A DNA stretch of 64,000 bases from Pseudomonas pudica (GCF_015680405.1 NZ_JADLJS010000010.1:79104-143103), one strand, 5' to 3'; counted from the first letter of the stretch, positions 51,400-60,301 are shown. A program made the numbers and translations. The notes: generated by a model from the letters alone, not told the origin.

Positions 51400-52854
51400 T
51401 CAACCGACCAGCGGATCACCGACATGCAGGATCTTCATGCCATTGGTGCCACCGATGGTGTGGTAGCTGTCACCCTTTGTCAGGATTACCCAGTCACCTT
51501 GCTCCACCAGGCCACGCTTGAGCAGTTCGTCGACCGCTGCCTGGCTCACCTTGTCGGCCGGCAGCGAGGCCGGGTCGAAGGCGATCGGGTACACGCCGCG
51601 GAACATCGAGGCGCGTGCCTGGGTGGCGCGGTGTGGCGACAGGGCGAAGATCGGCACGTGCGAACGCAGGCGCGACATGATCAGCGGGGTGTAGCCACTC
51701 TCGGTCAGGGCGATGATCGCCTTCACGCCCGGGAAGTGGTTGGCGGTGTACATGGCGGCAAGCGCGATGCTCTCGTCGCAGCGCTCGAAGGTGGTGTGCA
51801 GGCGGTGGCTGGACTTCTGGCTGGTCGGGTGCTTTTCGGCACCCAGGCAGATGCGGGCCATGGCCTGGACGGCTTCGATCGGGTAGGCACCGGCGGCACT
51901 CTCGGCCGACAGCATCACCGCGTCGGTGTTGTCCAGCACGGCGTTTGCCACGTCGGACACTTCGGCACGGGTCGGCATCGGGTTCTGGATCATCGACTCC
52001 ATCATCTGGGTCGCCACGATCACCGCCTTGTTGTTGCGGCGGGCGTGCTGGATGATCTTCTTCTGGATGGCGATCAGTTCGGCGTCGCCGATTTCCACGC
52101 CCAGGTCGCCACGGGCGACCATGACGGCGTCGGAGGCCAGGATCAGCTTGTCGAGGGTTTCGTCGTCGGCCACCGCTTCGGCGCGTTCGATCTTGGCCAC
52201 CAGCCAGGCGCTGCCGCCGGCTTCGTCACGCAGCTTGCGCGCGTATTCCATGTCGCTGGCGTCACGCGGGAAGGACACGGCCAGGTAGTCCAGGTCCATT
52301 TCCGCGGCCAGCTTGATGTCGGCCTTGTCTTTCTCGGTCAGAGCCGGTGCGGTCAGGCCGCCACCTTTACGGTTGATGCCTTTGTGGTCCGACAGCGGGC
52401 CACCGATGATCACCACGCAATGCAGGGCATCTGCGGTGGCGGTTTCGACGCGCATCACCACGCGGCCATCGTCGAGCAGCAATTCGTCACCAACACCGCA
52501 GTCCTTGACCAGGTCGGGATAGTCGATACCGACGATGTCCTGGTTGCCTTCGGTCAGCGGGTGGGCGGTGGAGAAGGTGAACTTGTCACCGATCTTCAAT
52601 TCGATGCGCTTGTTGGCGAACTTGGCGATGCGGATCTTCGGACCCTGCAGGTCGCCCAGCAGTGCAACATGGCGGCCGTTCTTGGCGGCGATGTCACGGA
52701 TCAGGCGCGCGCGGGCCTTGTGCTCGTCCGGAGTGCCGTGGGAGAAGTTCAGGCGTGCCACGTCCAGGCCGGCGAGGATCAGCTGTTCGATCACTTCCGG
52801 CGAGTTGCTGGCGGGGCCAAGGGTGGCGACGATTTTGGTACGGCGGATGCTCAT
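51400..52854 (-). CDS. pykA: Pyruvate kinase
   Basis: A 484-residue glycolytic enzyme converting phosphoenolpyruvate and ADP to pyruvate and ATP. Starts with RRTKIVATLGPAS. The catalytic Lys region is in IAKFANKRIELK..., the metal-binding signature MVARGDLGVEI is at about 240-250, and MMESMIQNPMPTRAEVSDVANAVLDNTDAVMLSAESA follows. The C-terminal regulatory domain ends DSYHTIGGTNGMKILHVGDPL. Full family length. It is the PykA (type II) form by position near fumA, as in P. aeruginosa. Confidence 0.96.
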   Translation of the reverse strand: MSIRRTKIVATLGPASNSPEVIEQLILAGLDVARLNFSHGTPDEHKARARLIRDIAAKNGRHVALLGDLQGPKIRIAKFANKRIELKIGDKFTFSTAHPLTEGNQDIVGIDYPDLVKDCGVGDELLLDDGRVVMRVETATADALHCVVIIGGPLSDHKGINRKGGGLTAPALTEKDKADIKLAAEMDLDYLAVSFPRDASDMEYARKLRDEAGGSAWLVAKIERAEAVADDETLDKLILASDAVMVARGDLGVEIGDAELIAIQKKIIQHARRNNKAVIVATQMMESMIQNPMPTRAEVSDVANAVLDNTDAVMLSAESAAGAYPIEAVQAMARICLGAEKHPTSQKSSHRLHTTFERCDESIALAAMYTANHFPGVKAIIALTESGYTPLIMSRLRSHVPIFALSPHRATQARASMFRGVYPIAFDPASLPADKVSQAAVDELLKRGLVEQGDWVILTKGDSYHTIGGTNGMKILHVGDPLVG

Positions 52855-53033
52855 GCACAGACTCCTATAGTGAAGCGCAGCGAAAGGCTACTCCTGAATC
52901 TCGCTGTAGTCATTGTTCCGTTGCACTACCTGCAACCAAGGCAGGGTGGCATTTGAACGGGCAGGGTATCCTTGCAAAAGGGTGTGAAGATTTGCCGGCA
53001 AAGGCCGATACACTGGCATCAAAGGAGACCCCC

Positions 53034-53420
53034 ATGCGAGCCCTGATCGTTTTAGCCCTGGCGGCCAGCGCCGTCGGCTGCACCCGCTGGTCCATGGACC
53101 ACCACCTGAACAATGCCTACCGCGCCTACGACCGTGGCGATTGCGCACGGGTCATGCTCGAGCTGTCGCAGGTCGACCGCACCAGCCGTGCGCGACCGTT
53201 CATCCACCCCGAGGTGTCGCTGCTGCGCGGCCAGTGCCTCGAGCGCCAGGCCTTGTATGTGGATGCCGCGCAGACCTACCAGTACCTGATCCAGCAGTAC
53301 CCGGGCAATGAATACGCCTATCGCGCCCAGGCACGCCTGCAGACCCTGGAGAAACTCGGCCATCTGCGCGGCGCCGAAGCCGCTGTGGCAAACCCGGTGA
53401 CCGCCGCACCTTGGCGTTAA
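53034..53420 (+). CDS. TPR-repeat lipoprotein
   Basis: A 128-residue lipoprotein. The lipobox SAVGC places Cys18 at the mature N-terminus. The rest has tetratricopeptide-like helices (LNNAYRAYDRGDCARVMLELSQVD, DAAQTYQYLIQQYPGNEYAYRAQARLQTL). AAAGGAG lies 6 nt before the ATG. TPR lipoproteins of this size often scaffold envelope complexes; no specific role is known. Confidence 0.85.
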   Translation: MRALIVLALAASAVGCTRWSMDHHLNNAYRAYDRGDCARVMLELSQVDRTSRARPFIHPEVSLLRGQCLERQALYVDAAQTYQYLIQQYPGNEYAYRAQARLQTLEKLGHLRGAEAAVANPVTAAPWR

Positions 53421-53543
53421 CACCAAGGTGTGATTTATTTCACGGGATTTGCCGCGCGTGCTGCGCTAATCTGTAACTCAGCTGTTACAACAACCGCCAG
53501 TTCCACGTATTCCTGGCATCGGATACGGACTGCACTTGCGATC

Positions 53544-53903
53544 ATGTTCAACAAGCGCCACATCGAACGCCATCAGCTGCCTTGTGTTCTCAAGGTGTTC
53601 AACCGCATTACCGGCCAGGCCATCGGCCAGCTGGGCAACGCCTCCGAAGACGGGCTGATGCTGATAAGCCAGCTACCTGTGCTGGTCGGGCCCGACTACG
53701 ATCTGCAATTACGCCTGCCGCTGCTGGGTGGCGGGCATCAGTTCGTCAACCTTACCGCCAGCTGCCTGTGGTGCCGTGAAGACCAGACGCCCGGGCACTA
53801 CGATTCGGGTTTCATGCTGCTGCAGGCGCCCCGCGAGTACGACGAATTCGTCCGCTCGTTGCGCGACTATTTCAGTTTCCACCCCGCCAACGCCTCTGTC
53901 TGA
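53544..53903 (+). CDS. PilZ domain protein
   Basis: A 119-residue protein resembling the PilZ c-di-GMP-binding domain: ERHQLPCVLKVFNRITGQAIGQLGNASEDGLMLIS fits the RxxxR..(D/N)xSxxG pattern (RHQLP near the N-terminus, NASEDG at about 34-39), but the first RxxxR motif is reduced to HIERH, so binding is uncertain. It could be a c-di-GMP effector, of interest because bifA is in the same window. No strong ribosome site before the ATG at 53544. Confidence 0.78.
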   Translation: MFNKRHIERHQLPCVLKVFNRITGQAIGQLGNASEDGLMLISQLPVLVGPDYDLQLRLPLLGGGHQFVNLTASCLWCREDQTPGHYDSGFMLLQAPREYDEFVRSLRDYFSFHPANASV

Positions 53904-53976
53904 GCCTGCGGAGCCAACGGGCCGAGCTCGCTGGAATCGCGCTAGAATCGGGTCGACCTCGATACAGGACGACCCC

Positions 53977-55410
53977 GTGACCTCCAGCATTTTCTGGCAC
54001 GACTACGAAACCACCGGCATCAACCCGCGCTGCGACCGGCCGCTGCAGGTGGCCGGCGTGCGCACCGACTTCGACCTCAACGAAATCGACGAGCCGATCA
54101 GCCTCTATTGCCGTCCCTCCGACGATATCCTCCCGCACCCGGCCGCCTGCCTGGTGACCGGCATCACCCCGCAACTGCTGGCCGAGCAGGGCCTGTGCGA
54201 AGCCGAGTTCATGACCCGGGTGCACGCACAACTGGCGCACCCTGGAACCTGTGGCGCCGGCTACAACACCCTGCGCTTCGACGACGAAGTGACCCGCTAC
54301 AGCCTGTACCGCAACTTTTTCGACCCTTATGCCCGAGAGTGGCAGGGCGGTAACAGCCGCTGGGACCTGATCGACATCGTACGCACGGCCTATGCATTGC
54401 GCCCGGACGGTATCGAGTGGCCGCAACAGGACGGGCGCACCAGCCTGCGCCTGGAGCTTCTGAGCAAGGCCAATGGCATCGACCATGGGCATGCCCACGA
54501 AGCGCTTTCCGACGTGCGGGCAACCATCGCCCTGGCCCGCCTGATCCGGCAGAAACAGCCCAAGTTGTATGACTGGCTGTTCCAGTTGCGCAGCAAGCAT
54601 AAAGTGATGGAGCAGATCCGTTTGTTGCAGCCGCTGGTGCATATATCCGGGCGCTTCTCGGCGGCACGCAATTACCTTGGTGTCGTATTGCCATTGGCCT
54701 GGCACCCGCATAATCGCAATGCACTGATTGTGTGCGACCTGCATCAGGAAACCCTACCGTTAATACGGGAAAGTGCTGAAGTTCTACGCCAGCGTTTGTA
54801 TACCCGCCATGAAGAACTGGCCGAAGGCGAATTACCCGTGCCGCTCAAACTGGTGCAGATCAATCGCTGCCCGGTGCTGGCGCCACTTTCGGTATTGCGC
54901 CCGGTCGATCAACAACGGTTGGGTCTGGACTTGACGTTGTTACAATTGCGCGGCGAAGAATTGGCCAGGCAACAGGCCCAATGGCAAGACAAACTGCAAC
55001 ACATCTACGGAAAGGAAGAATTCGCCCCGAGTGTAGACCCGGAACAACAATTGTATGACGGTTTTCTGAGGGACCGTGACCGCCGCTTATGCGAGCAAGT
55101 ACGTGCACTGGAACCGGCGCAGTTGGGCCGTGGGCAGTGGATGTTCGATGACCCGCGCCTGCCTGAACTGTTGTTCCGCTACCGGGCGCGAAACTTCCCG
55201 GAGACCCTGACCGGCGAAGAGCGGCAACGCTGGTTCAGCTTCTGCCAGCAGCGCCTGAGCGACCCGCATTGGGGCGCGCCGAACACGCTGGGCGACTTCG
55301 AACAGGCGCGGCAGCAGGCCTGGGAGGGCGCCGACGAGGCGGGGCGGCGTGTGCTGGAGGCGTGGCAGGTACATGCTCGGCAATTGCAGGCACAGTTTGC
55401 AATTGGCTGA
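53977..55410 (+). CDS. sbcB: Exodeoxyribonuclease I
   Basis: A 477-residue 3'-5' single-strand DNA exonuclease of the DnaQ/DEDDh fold (E. coli ExoI is 475). Catalytic residues appear as FWHDYETTG (Asp and Glu, residues 9-11 region), NTLRFDDEVTR, and HAHEALSDVRAT (His and Asp). The C-terminal SH3-like and exonuclease-C domains follow. The GTG start at 53977 has ACAGGA 7 nt upstream. Codons in about 54,700-55,040 are less GC-rich than the rest, without a break in reading frame. Confidence 0.93.
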   Translation: MTSSIFWHDYETTGINPRCDRPLQVAGVRTDFDLNEIDEPISLYCRPSDDILPHPAACLVTGITPQLLAEQGLCEAEFMTRVHAQLAHPGTCGAGYNTLRFDDEVTRYSLYRNFFDPYAREWQGGNSRWDLIDIVRTAYALRPDGIEWPQQDGRTSLRLELLSKANGIDHGHAHEALSDVRATIALARLIRQKQPKLYDWLFQLRSKHKVMEQIRLLQPLVHISGRFSAARNYLGVVLPLAWHPHNRNALIVCDLHQETLPLIRESAEVLRQRLYTRHEELAEGELPVPLKLVQINRCPVLAPLSVLRPVDQQRLGLDLTLLQLRGEELARQQAQWQDKLQHIYGKEEFAPSVDPEQQLYDGFLRDRDRRLCEQVRALEPAQLGRGQWMFDDPRLPELLFRYRARNFPETLTGEERQRWFSFCQQRLSDPHWGAPNTLGDFEQARQQAWEGADEAGRRVLEAWQVHARQLQAQFAIG

Positions 55411-55433
55411 GTGCTGACACAAAACGCGGACAA

Positions 55434-55460
55434 ACAAAAACGCCGGCAATATGCCGGCGT
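55434..55460 (-). terminator. turA terminator
   Basis: On the minus strand ACGCCGGCATATTGCCGGCGT is followed by TTTTTGTTTG. It is 35 nt after the turA stop and also faces the end of sbcB. Confidence 0.9.
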
Positions 55461-55495
55461 TCTTGTTGCGATAAGCAGCAGGCGTATGCGGACAA

Positions 55496-55873
55496 TCAGT
55501 CCAGCAGGGTCGCCCAGCTTTCAACCACATCGCCACCCCACTTGGCTTTCCATTCTTTCAGGGTTTTGTGGTTGCCGCCTTTGGTTTCGATCACTTCATT
55601 GTTGTGCGGGTTCTTGTATTGCTTCACCTTGCGCGCACGCTTGGTGGCGGTAGTCTTGACCGCACCACGTGGAGCCTTGCTCAGTTTCGACTCTGGGTCG
55701 AGCAGAGCAATCACGTCGCGCAGCGACTTGGAGTACTCGCCCATCAGTGTGCGCAGTTTGCCTTCGAACTCCAGTTCTTTCTTCAGCTTGTCATCCTGCG
55801 ACAGGTTGGCCAGGCGGGCCTGAAGTTCCTTGATGGCTTCTTCGGTAGCGCGGTACTCGTTGATCAGGGACAT
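55496..55873 (-). CDS. turA: MvaT/TurA, H-NS-like nucleoid regulator
   Basis: A 125-residue xenogeneic silencer. The N-terminal coiled coil for oligomerisation covers residues 1-60 (NEYRATEEAIKELQARLANLSQDDKLKKELEFEGKLRTLM). The C-terminal DNA-binding domain contains KQYKNPHNNEVIETKGGNHKTLKEWKAKWG. MvaT proteins bind AT-rich DNA and silence horizontally acquired genes; TurA in P. putida also acts on the TOL upper operon. Its position next to purU is as for turA in P. putida and mvaT in P. aeruginosa, as I recall. P. putida has several paralogues, so the letter rests on synteny. Confidence 0.9.
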   Translation of the reverse strand: MSLINEYRATEEAIKELQARLANLSQDDKLKKELEFEGKLRTLMGEYSKSLRDVIALLDPESKLSKAPRGAVKTTATKRARKVKQYKNPHNNEVIETKGGNHKTLKEWKAKWGGDVVESWATLLD

Positions 55874-56157
55874 GGAGTGTTCCTTAATGCGTGTTCAGAA
55901 ATGTGTGGGGCAATAATAGACAGGCAATACTCGCAAGTAAACATATTGTTGGGCAATTAACTGTTAACTAACCTGTGACAACCATTCCTCTACGTGAACA
56001 AAAATTTACAATTAACCCTGCATTTCGTCATGTCTGTCAGGCAATGGCGGCGGTACATCTCGTCAGAAACACAGACCACGGCCGCTGCAATCAATACTGC
56101 GTTTTTCCTGTCGGGCCGCTAGAATGAGCGCCTTTGCGAAGTTCTGGAGTCTCATTC
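55874..56157. other. AT-rich divergent region between turA and purU
   Basis: Unusually AT-rich for this genome, notably 55,915-56,010 with GCAATACTCGCAAGTAAACATA and runs such as CAAAAATTTACAATTAACC. It holds both promoters. AT-rich steps are preferred by MvaT-type proteins, so turA autoregulation is plausible, but no specific box can be shown. Confidence 0.5.
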
Positions 56158-57009
56158 ATGCGCACCTATCGTCTGGTGATCGCCTGCCCCGACCGTGTTG
56201 GCATCGTGGCGAAAGTCAGTAATTTCCTGGCCTTGTACAATGGCTGGATCAACGAAGCCAGCCACCACTCCGATGAGCAGAGCGGTTGGTTCTTCATGCG
56301 CCATGAAATCCGCGCCGAATCGCTGCCGTTCGGTATCGAAGCCTTCCGCGAGGCGTTTGCGCCGATCGCCGAAGAGTTCTCCATGACCTGGCGCATTACC
56401 GACTCGGCGCAGAAAAAGCGCGTAGTGCTGATGGCCAGCCGCGAGTCGCACTGCCTGGCCGACCTGCTGCACCGCTGGCACACCGATGAGCTGGACTGCG
56501 AGATCCCTTGCGTGATCTCCAACCACAACGACCTGCGCAGCATGGTCGAGTGGCACGGTATCCCGTTCTTCCATGTACCGGTCGACCCCAAGGACAAGGC
56601 CCCGGCCTTTGCCGAAGTATCGCGCCTGGTGCAGGAGCACGCCGCCGACGTGGTAGTGCTGGCCCGCTACATGCAGATCCTGCCGCCACAACTGTGCCAG
56701 GACTATGCTGAAAAGGTGATCAACATCCACCACAGCTTCCTGCCGTCGTTCGTCGGCGCCAAGCCGTATCACCAGGCCGCCCTGCGTGGTGTGAAGCTGA
56801 TCGGTGCGACTTGCCACTACGTCACCGAAGAGCTGGACGCCGGCCCGATCATCGAGCAGGACGTGGTGCGTGTCAGCCATGCCGACAGCATCGACGACAT
56901 GGTCCGCTTTGGCCGTGATGTGGAGAAGATGGTGTTGGCCCGTGGCCTGCGTTATCACCTGGAAGACCGGGTGCTGGTGCATGGCAACAAGACTGTAGTT
57001 TTTGATTGA
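56158..57009 (+). CDS. purU: Formyltetrahydrofolate deformylase
   Basis: A 283-residue enzyme that hydrolyses 10-formyltetrahydrofolate to formate and tetrahydrofolate. An ACT domain lies at 1-75 (RTYRLVIACPDRVGIVAKVSNFL). The formyltransferase-like domain has VLMASRESHCLADLL, CVISNHNDLRSMVEWHGIPFFHVP and the active-site INIHHSFLPSFVGAKPYHQA, then GATCHYVTEELDAGPIIEQ. The ATG at 56158 has TGGAG upstream; an earlier in-frame ATG at 56134 is less likely. Confidence 0.96.
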   Translation: MRTYRLVIACPDRVGIVAKVSNFLALYNGWINEASHHSDEQSGWFFMRHEIRAESLPFGIEAFREAFAPIAEEFSMTWRITDSAQKKRVVLMASRESHCLADLLHRWHTDELDCEIPCVISNHNDLRSMVEWHGIPFFHVPVDPKDKAPAFAEVSRLVQEHAADVVVLARYMQILPPQLCQDYAEKVINIHHSFLPSFVGAKPYHQAALRGVKLIGATCHYVTEELDAGPIIEQDVVRVSHADSIDDMVRFGRDVEKMVLARGLRYHLEDRVLVHGNKTVVFD

Positions 57010-57016
57010 TGGCCTT

Positions 57017-57134
57017 GGGGCTGCCTTGCAGCCCATCGCCGGCAAGCCAGCTCCCACAGGGATTGCACATGGCTTGAGGTCGATGCGGTCGGTGTGGGAG
57101 CTGGCTTGCCGGCGAAAGGGGCGCGAAGCGCCCT
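57017..57134. repeat. REP pair after purU
   Basis: GGGGCTGCCTTGCAGCCC, 'ATCGCCGGCAAGCCAGCTCCCACAGG' and the mirrored unit ending GGGGCGCGAAGCGCCCT. Confidence 0.85.
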
Positions 57135-57156
57135 CAGCAATCTGAGGTATAAGCCG

Positions 57157-57390
57157 ATGGCCAAGCAGCGCAACCAACCCACCGCCTCACTCCCGCCCAC
57201 CCTCGGTGAAGGCTGCCTGGCCCGCTACGACCCCGAAGCCCTGGCCGACACCGATGGCACCGATTTCCCCGGCGCCGCCGAACTTTGGCAGCAGCTCAAC
57301 CCGCCTGACGCCGCCAGCGCTCCATCAGCGGGCGCGCCAGCAGGCACACGAACACCGGCCCACCCGCCAGCAGATAAAAGTAGTAAGTGA
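57157..57390 (+). CDS. Small protein of unknown function, overlapping the next gene convergently
   Basis: A 77-residue frame starting MAKQRNQPTASLPPTLGEGC with TGAGGT 9 nt upstream. The C-terminal half is rich in Pro and Ala and low in complexity. Its last 95 nt overlap the 3' end of the flippase-like gene on the opposite strand. The first half (LPPTLGEGCLARYDPEALADTDGTDFPGAAELWQQL) is acidic and reads like real protein, while the Pro-Ala tail follows the opposite gene's codons. It may be a real short gene or may end earlier in other strains. Confidence 0.45.
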   Translation: MAKQRNQPTASLPPTLGEGCLARYDPEALADTDGTDFPGAAELWQQLNPPDAASAPSAGAPAGTRTPAHPPADKSSK

Positions 57391-58288
57391 CCGCCCGCCA
57401 TATCAGGATCGCCGCAGCCGCAGTCGAACTGCCCACCAGTGGCGTCAGCAGGCTGGCCGAAGTCAGCTCGGCGGCACCGGCACCGCCAGGCAGCAAGCTG
57501 AACTGGCCGGCACTTAGCGACAGCATCTGTACCAGAAAGCTGGGGATCCACGCCAGGTCTACCCCCAATCCCCTCAATACCAGATACAACACGCTGTAGC
57601 GCAGGCCCCAGTGGGCACAGGTCAGGGTGAAAACCAGGGTCAGCGTACGCTTGGGCAGGCGCCAGGTCTGCGCCAGTGCGTCGATGAAGCGCAGCAGTTT
57701 GCGCGCCCAGCGCCGCTTGCGCTGGCGGCTCATGCCCAGGCGGCGCAGCAGCCTGCCGTTCACACGCATCACCGTGCGCCGGTAGCGAAGCAGGCCGATC
57801 ACCAGGGTCAGTGCCGTGCACAGCAGCAACGCGCTGCCCAGCAACATGCTTTCCTGGCTGCGGCCCAGGCTGTGGAACAGTGCATAGCCGGCAATCGCCA
57901 GCATCGCGCAGAAAAAGAACACCAGGTCGTTCAGCTGGTCCATGGCAAACACCGCGCCGCTGCGCGCCGGGCCGATCCGGTCGCGTGCCAGCAGGGCCAT
58001 CAGGGTCAAGGGGCCGCCGCTGCCGCCTGGGGTGGTACAGATGGCGAACTCGGTGGCCATCACCACACCCAGGCTGCGCAGGCGCCCAAGCCTTGCGCCT
58101 TGCTGGCCGAGCAGCAGGCGCAGGCGCATGGCGTTTATGACCCAGCACAGCAGGATCATGCCCAGCAGGGTCAGCATCAGGCTGGGGGCGAAGCGCTGCA
58201 GCCTCGGTAGCAGCTCGCTGCCACCGAGCAGGGCCGGCACCAGCACGGCGCCGAGCAGTGCCAGGGCCAGCCAGGCCAGGCGGCTCAT
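57296..58288 (-). CDS. Lysylphosphatidylglycerol synthetase-like (MprF/AglD-type) transmembrane protein
   Basis: A 330-residue inner-membrane protein of the UPF0104/LPG_synthase_TM family, with about eight helices. Seen are FAPSLMLTLLGMILLCWVINAMRLRLLLG, the family motif ATEFAICTTPGGSGGPLTLMALL and the end GQFSLLPGGAGAAELTSASLL. The family is a flippase-like part of MprF and also stands alone near glycosyltransferases. The start overlaps the DUF2334 gene stop by 4 nt (ATGA), so it ends a three-gene operon. A role in moving a lipid-linked sugar is inferred. Confidence 0.87.
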   Translation of the reverse strand: MSRLAWLALALLGAVLVPALLGGSELLPRLQRFAPSLMLTLLGMILLCWVINAMRLRLLLGQQGARLGRLRSLGVVMATEFAICTTPGGSGGPLTLMALLARDRIGPARSGAVFAMDQLNDLVFFFCAMLAIAGYALFHSLGRSQESMLLGSALLLCTALTLVIGLLRYRRTVMRVNGRLLRRLGMSRQRKRRWARKLLRFIDALAQTWRLPKRTLTLVFTLTCAHWGLRYSVLYLVLRGLGVDLAWIPSFLVQMLSLSAGQFSLLPGGAGAAELTSASLLTPLVGSSTAAAAILIWRAVTYYFYLLAGGPVFVCLLARPLMERWRRQAG

Positions 58289-59049
58289 GCGCTGGCCTGG
58301 CGATCGAGCCAGGTGGACTTGGTCAGGGGCTCGCGCCCCTGCGCCAGTAGCGAGTGCAGGGTGTTCAGCCAATAGTCGCGGGACGCGCGATGGCGCATAT
58401 CCACCGGGTGCAGGCCCAGTCGCAGGGTCTGGGCGTCACGCCAGCGCCGGCATTGCCAGTCGCACAGCACCCGTGACAGGCTGCGGCGCCAAGCGCTGCG
58501 GGCGCTCCAGACCAGCCCCGGAGCCTTGATCGCGGTGAAGTCCGGTAAACGGTACAAGTGCTGTGGCGTGCTGGTGTAGCGCAGCGGCAGGCGGCGCAAT
58601 GCCTGGCGGGTGCCTTCGCTCATCAGCCAGGCAGGTGCGACGAAGCCAGCCACCGGCCAGCCCTGCTGCGCGAACACGGCCAAGCCGTGCTCCAGGCGTT
58701 GCAGGGCCTGCTGCTGGTCGAGAGCGTAGAACTCGCCTTCATGGGTATAGATGCGGCGCATGAAGTACTCACCGGGCGTGCGCGGTGGCGGGCCGTTGTC
58801 GGCATGGTAGAAACCGTGCAGGGCAAGCTCGTCACCCTGGGCCAGGCGCCGTTCGAGCACGCGGCAGAAGGTGGGCGAGCGCTGCAGCGGGTTGCGGTGG
58901 TGGAAGTCCGGCACCACCAGCCAGGTCATGGGGATGCCGCCGATGGCGTCGACGGCCTGGACGAAGGGTTGATAGTCGGGCCAGGTCTCGGGCGCGACAT
59001 CGTGCAGCACCAGCATCAGGCTGCGTGCTGCCGACAGTGGCTCAGCCAT
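58285..59049 (-). CDS. DUF2334 polysaccharide deacetylase-like protein
   Basis: A 254-residue protein of the carbohydrate-esterase-4-like fold. LMLVLHDVAPETWPDY (12-27) gives the first Asp, ELALHGFYH (about 75-83) the His pair, and VAGFVAPAWLMS a downstream strand. It may deacetylate an N-acetylated sugar. The gene overlaps the glycosyltransferase gene by 8 nt and the flippase-like gene by 4 nt. No signal peptide is seen, so it probably acts in the cytoplasm. Confidence 0.87.
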   Translation of the reverse strand: MAEPLSAARSLMLVLHDVAPETWPDYQPFVQAVDAIGGIPMTWLVVPDFHHRNPLQRSPTFCRVLERRLAQGDELALHGFYHADNGPPPRTPGEYFMRRIYTHEGEFYALDQQQALQRLEHGLAVFAQQGWPVAGFVAPAWLMSEGTRQALRRLPLRYTSTPQHLYRLPDFTAIKAPGLVWSARSAWRRSLSRVLCDWQCRRWRDAQTLRLGLHPVDMRHRASRDYWLNTLHSLLAQGREPLTKSTWLDRQASA

Positions 59050-60154
59050 GGGCGCGGACCTGTGGCTGGTGGCCAAGCACGGCCTGGTAGTGCTGCAGCA
59101 GGCCGGCGACCACGTGGTCCCACGAATACTGCTGCTCGGCATGGCGTCGCGCCTGAGCCCCGAGCTTGCGTACGCCAGCCTCGAATGCCTCTTGCACGGC
59201 GGTCGCCATGGCCTGGCTATCGTTGGGGCGGCACAAGCGCCCGCACTGTTCGTTGACGATTTCGCCGAAAGCACCGGCGCGCACCGCCACCACCGGCGTG
59301 GCGCTGGCCATCGCTTCGAGAATGACCAGGCCGAAGGTTTCCTGGTCGCCGGCGTGCACCAGCAGGTCGGCGCTGGCCATCAGCCGGGCGACTTCTGGTG
59401 CCGGGCAGAAGTGATCGATCACACTGACGTTCTGCGGCACGTTGGCCGGCATGTTCGAGCCCACCAGCAGCAAGTGGTAGGGGTGGCCCAGGTGCCGCAT
59501 GCACTCGAGCAGTACCGGCAGGTTCTTTTCCCGCGAGCCACGGCCGGCGTAGATCAGCAGGCGACTGGTGTCGGCAATGCCCAGTTCGGCACGCAGCTTC
59601 GGGTCGCGCTGGCTGGGGTGGAAGGTGGCCAGGTCGACGCCCAGGCGCTGCACGTGCACATCGCGCACCCCCAGGCGGCGCAACTTGTCGGCCATGACCT
59701 GGCTGGGGGCCAGGACCCGGTCGAAATTGCCGTACAGCTTGCTGACATAGGCCTCGACATTGGGGGTGAACCAGTTGCCCATGCGGTTGCTGACCAGCAG
59801 CGGCAGGTCGGAATGGTAGAAGCCGATCACCGGCACATCGAGCTTGCGCCGCGCTTCCAGCGCAGCCCAGGCGGTCAGGTAGGGGTCGCCGACTTCGATC
59901 AGGTCGGGCTTGAGCCTGCGCAGCACATTGCACCAGGGGGCCAGGCGCACCGGGAAGCGGTAGCCATTGCCGAACGGCAGCGGCGGTGCGGGCACCTGGT
60001 AGATGCCATCGGCGTGCTGGGCGCTGGCACCGGGTATCAGCAAGCTGTGGCGGACGCCCTGGATGGCGTCGAGGCGGTGGTGTTTGGCATCAAGATAGGT
60101 ACGTACGCCGCCACTGGCGGGGGCGTAGAACATGGTGATGTCGGCGATGTGCAC
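59042..60154 (-). CDS. Glycosyltransferase family 4
   Basis: A GT-B glycosyltransferase of about 370 residues. The N-terminal domain opens VHIADITMFYAPASGGVRTYL, the acceptor side. The donor domain contains LLIYAGRGSREKNLPVLLE and the GT4 motif DQETFGLVILEAMASATPVVAVRAGAFGEIV (EX7E). The GTG at 60154 is favoured because GGAGG lies 10 nt upstream; the ATG at 60163, nine bases earlier, is only 1 nt after that site. It is the first gene of the operon with a deacetylase and a flippase-like protein. The product is unknown, perhaps a glycolipid. Confidence 0.88.
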   Translation of the reverse strand: MHIADITMFYAPASGGVRTYLDAKHHRLDAIQGVRHSLLIPGASAQHADGIYQVPAPPLPFGNGYRFPVRLAPWCNVLRRLKPDLIEVGDPYLTAWAALEARRKLDVPVIGFYHSDLPLLVSNRMGNWFTPNVEAYVSKLYGNFDRVLAPSQVMADKLRRLGVRDVHVQRLGVDLATFHPSQRDPKLRAELGIADTSRLLIYAGRGSREKNLPVLLECMRHLGHPYHLLLVGSNMPANVPQNVSVIDHFCPAPEVARLMASADLLVHAGDQETFGLVILEAMASATPVVAVRAGAFGEIVNEQCGRLCRPNDSQAMATAVQEAFEAGVRKLGAQARRHAEQQYSWDHVVAGLLQHYQAVLGHQPQVRAHG

Positions 60155-60301
60155 GATCAGCATCCCTCCGGGATCGTCTTCGGGTCTGTCATCCGGCGCT
60201 AACGGGCCGGCGATGACGCGCCTAAAGGTTGACCTATCAGAAGGATAGTTTGTTCGATCGGGGTTGGGTGGGGCGGGGAAGGCGGGGGAGCGGTACGGGC
60301 T

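Noticed and set aside
54700..55040. Foreign insertion inside sbcB suggested by lower GC
   Set aside because: The reading frame is continuous, the length equals that of E. coli ExoI, and the shift is mild.
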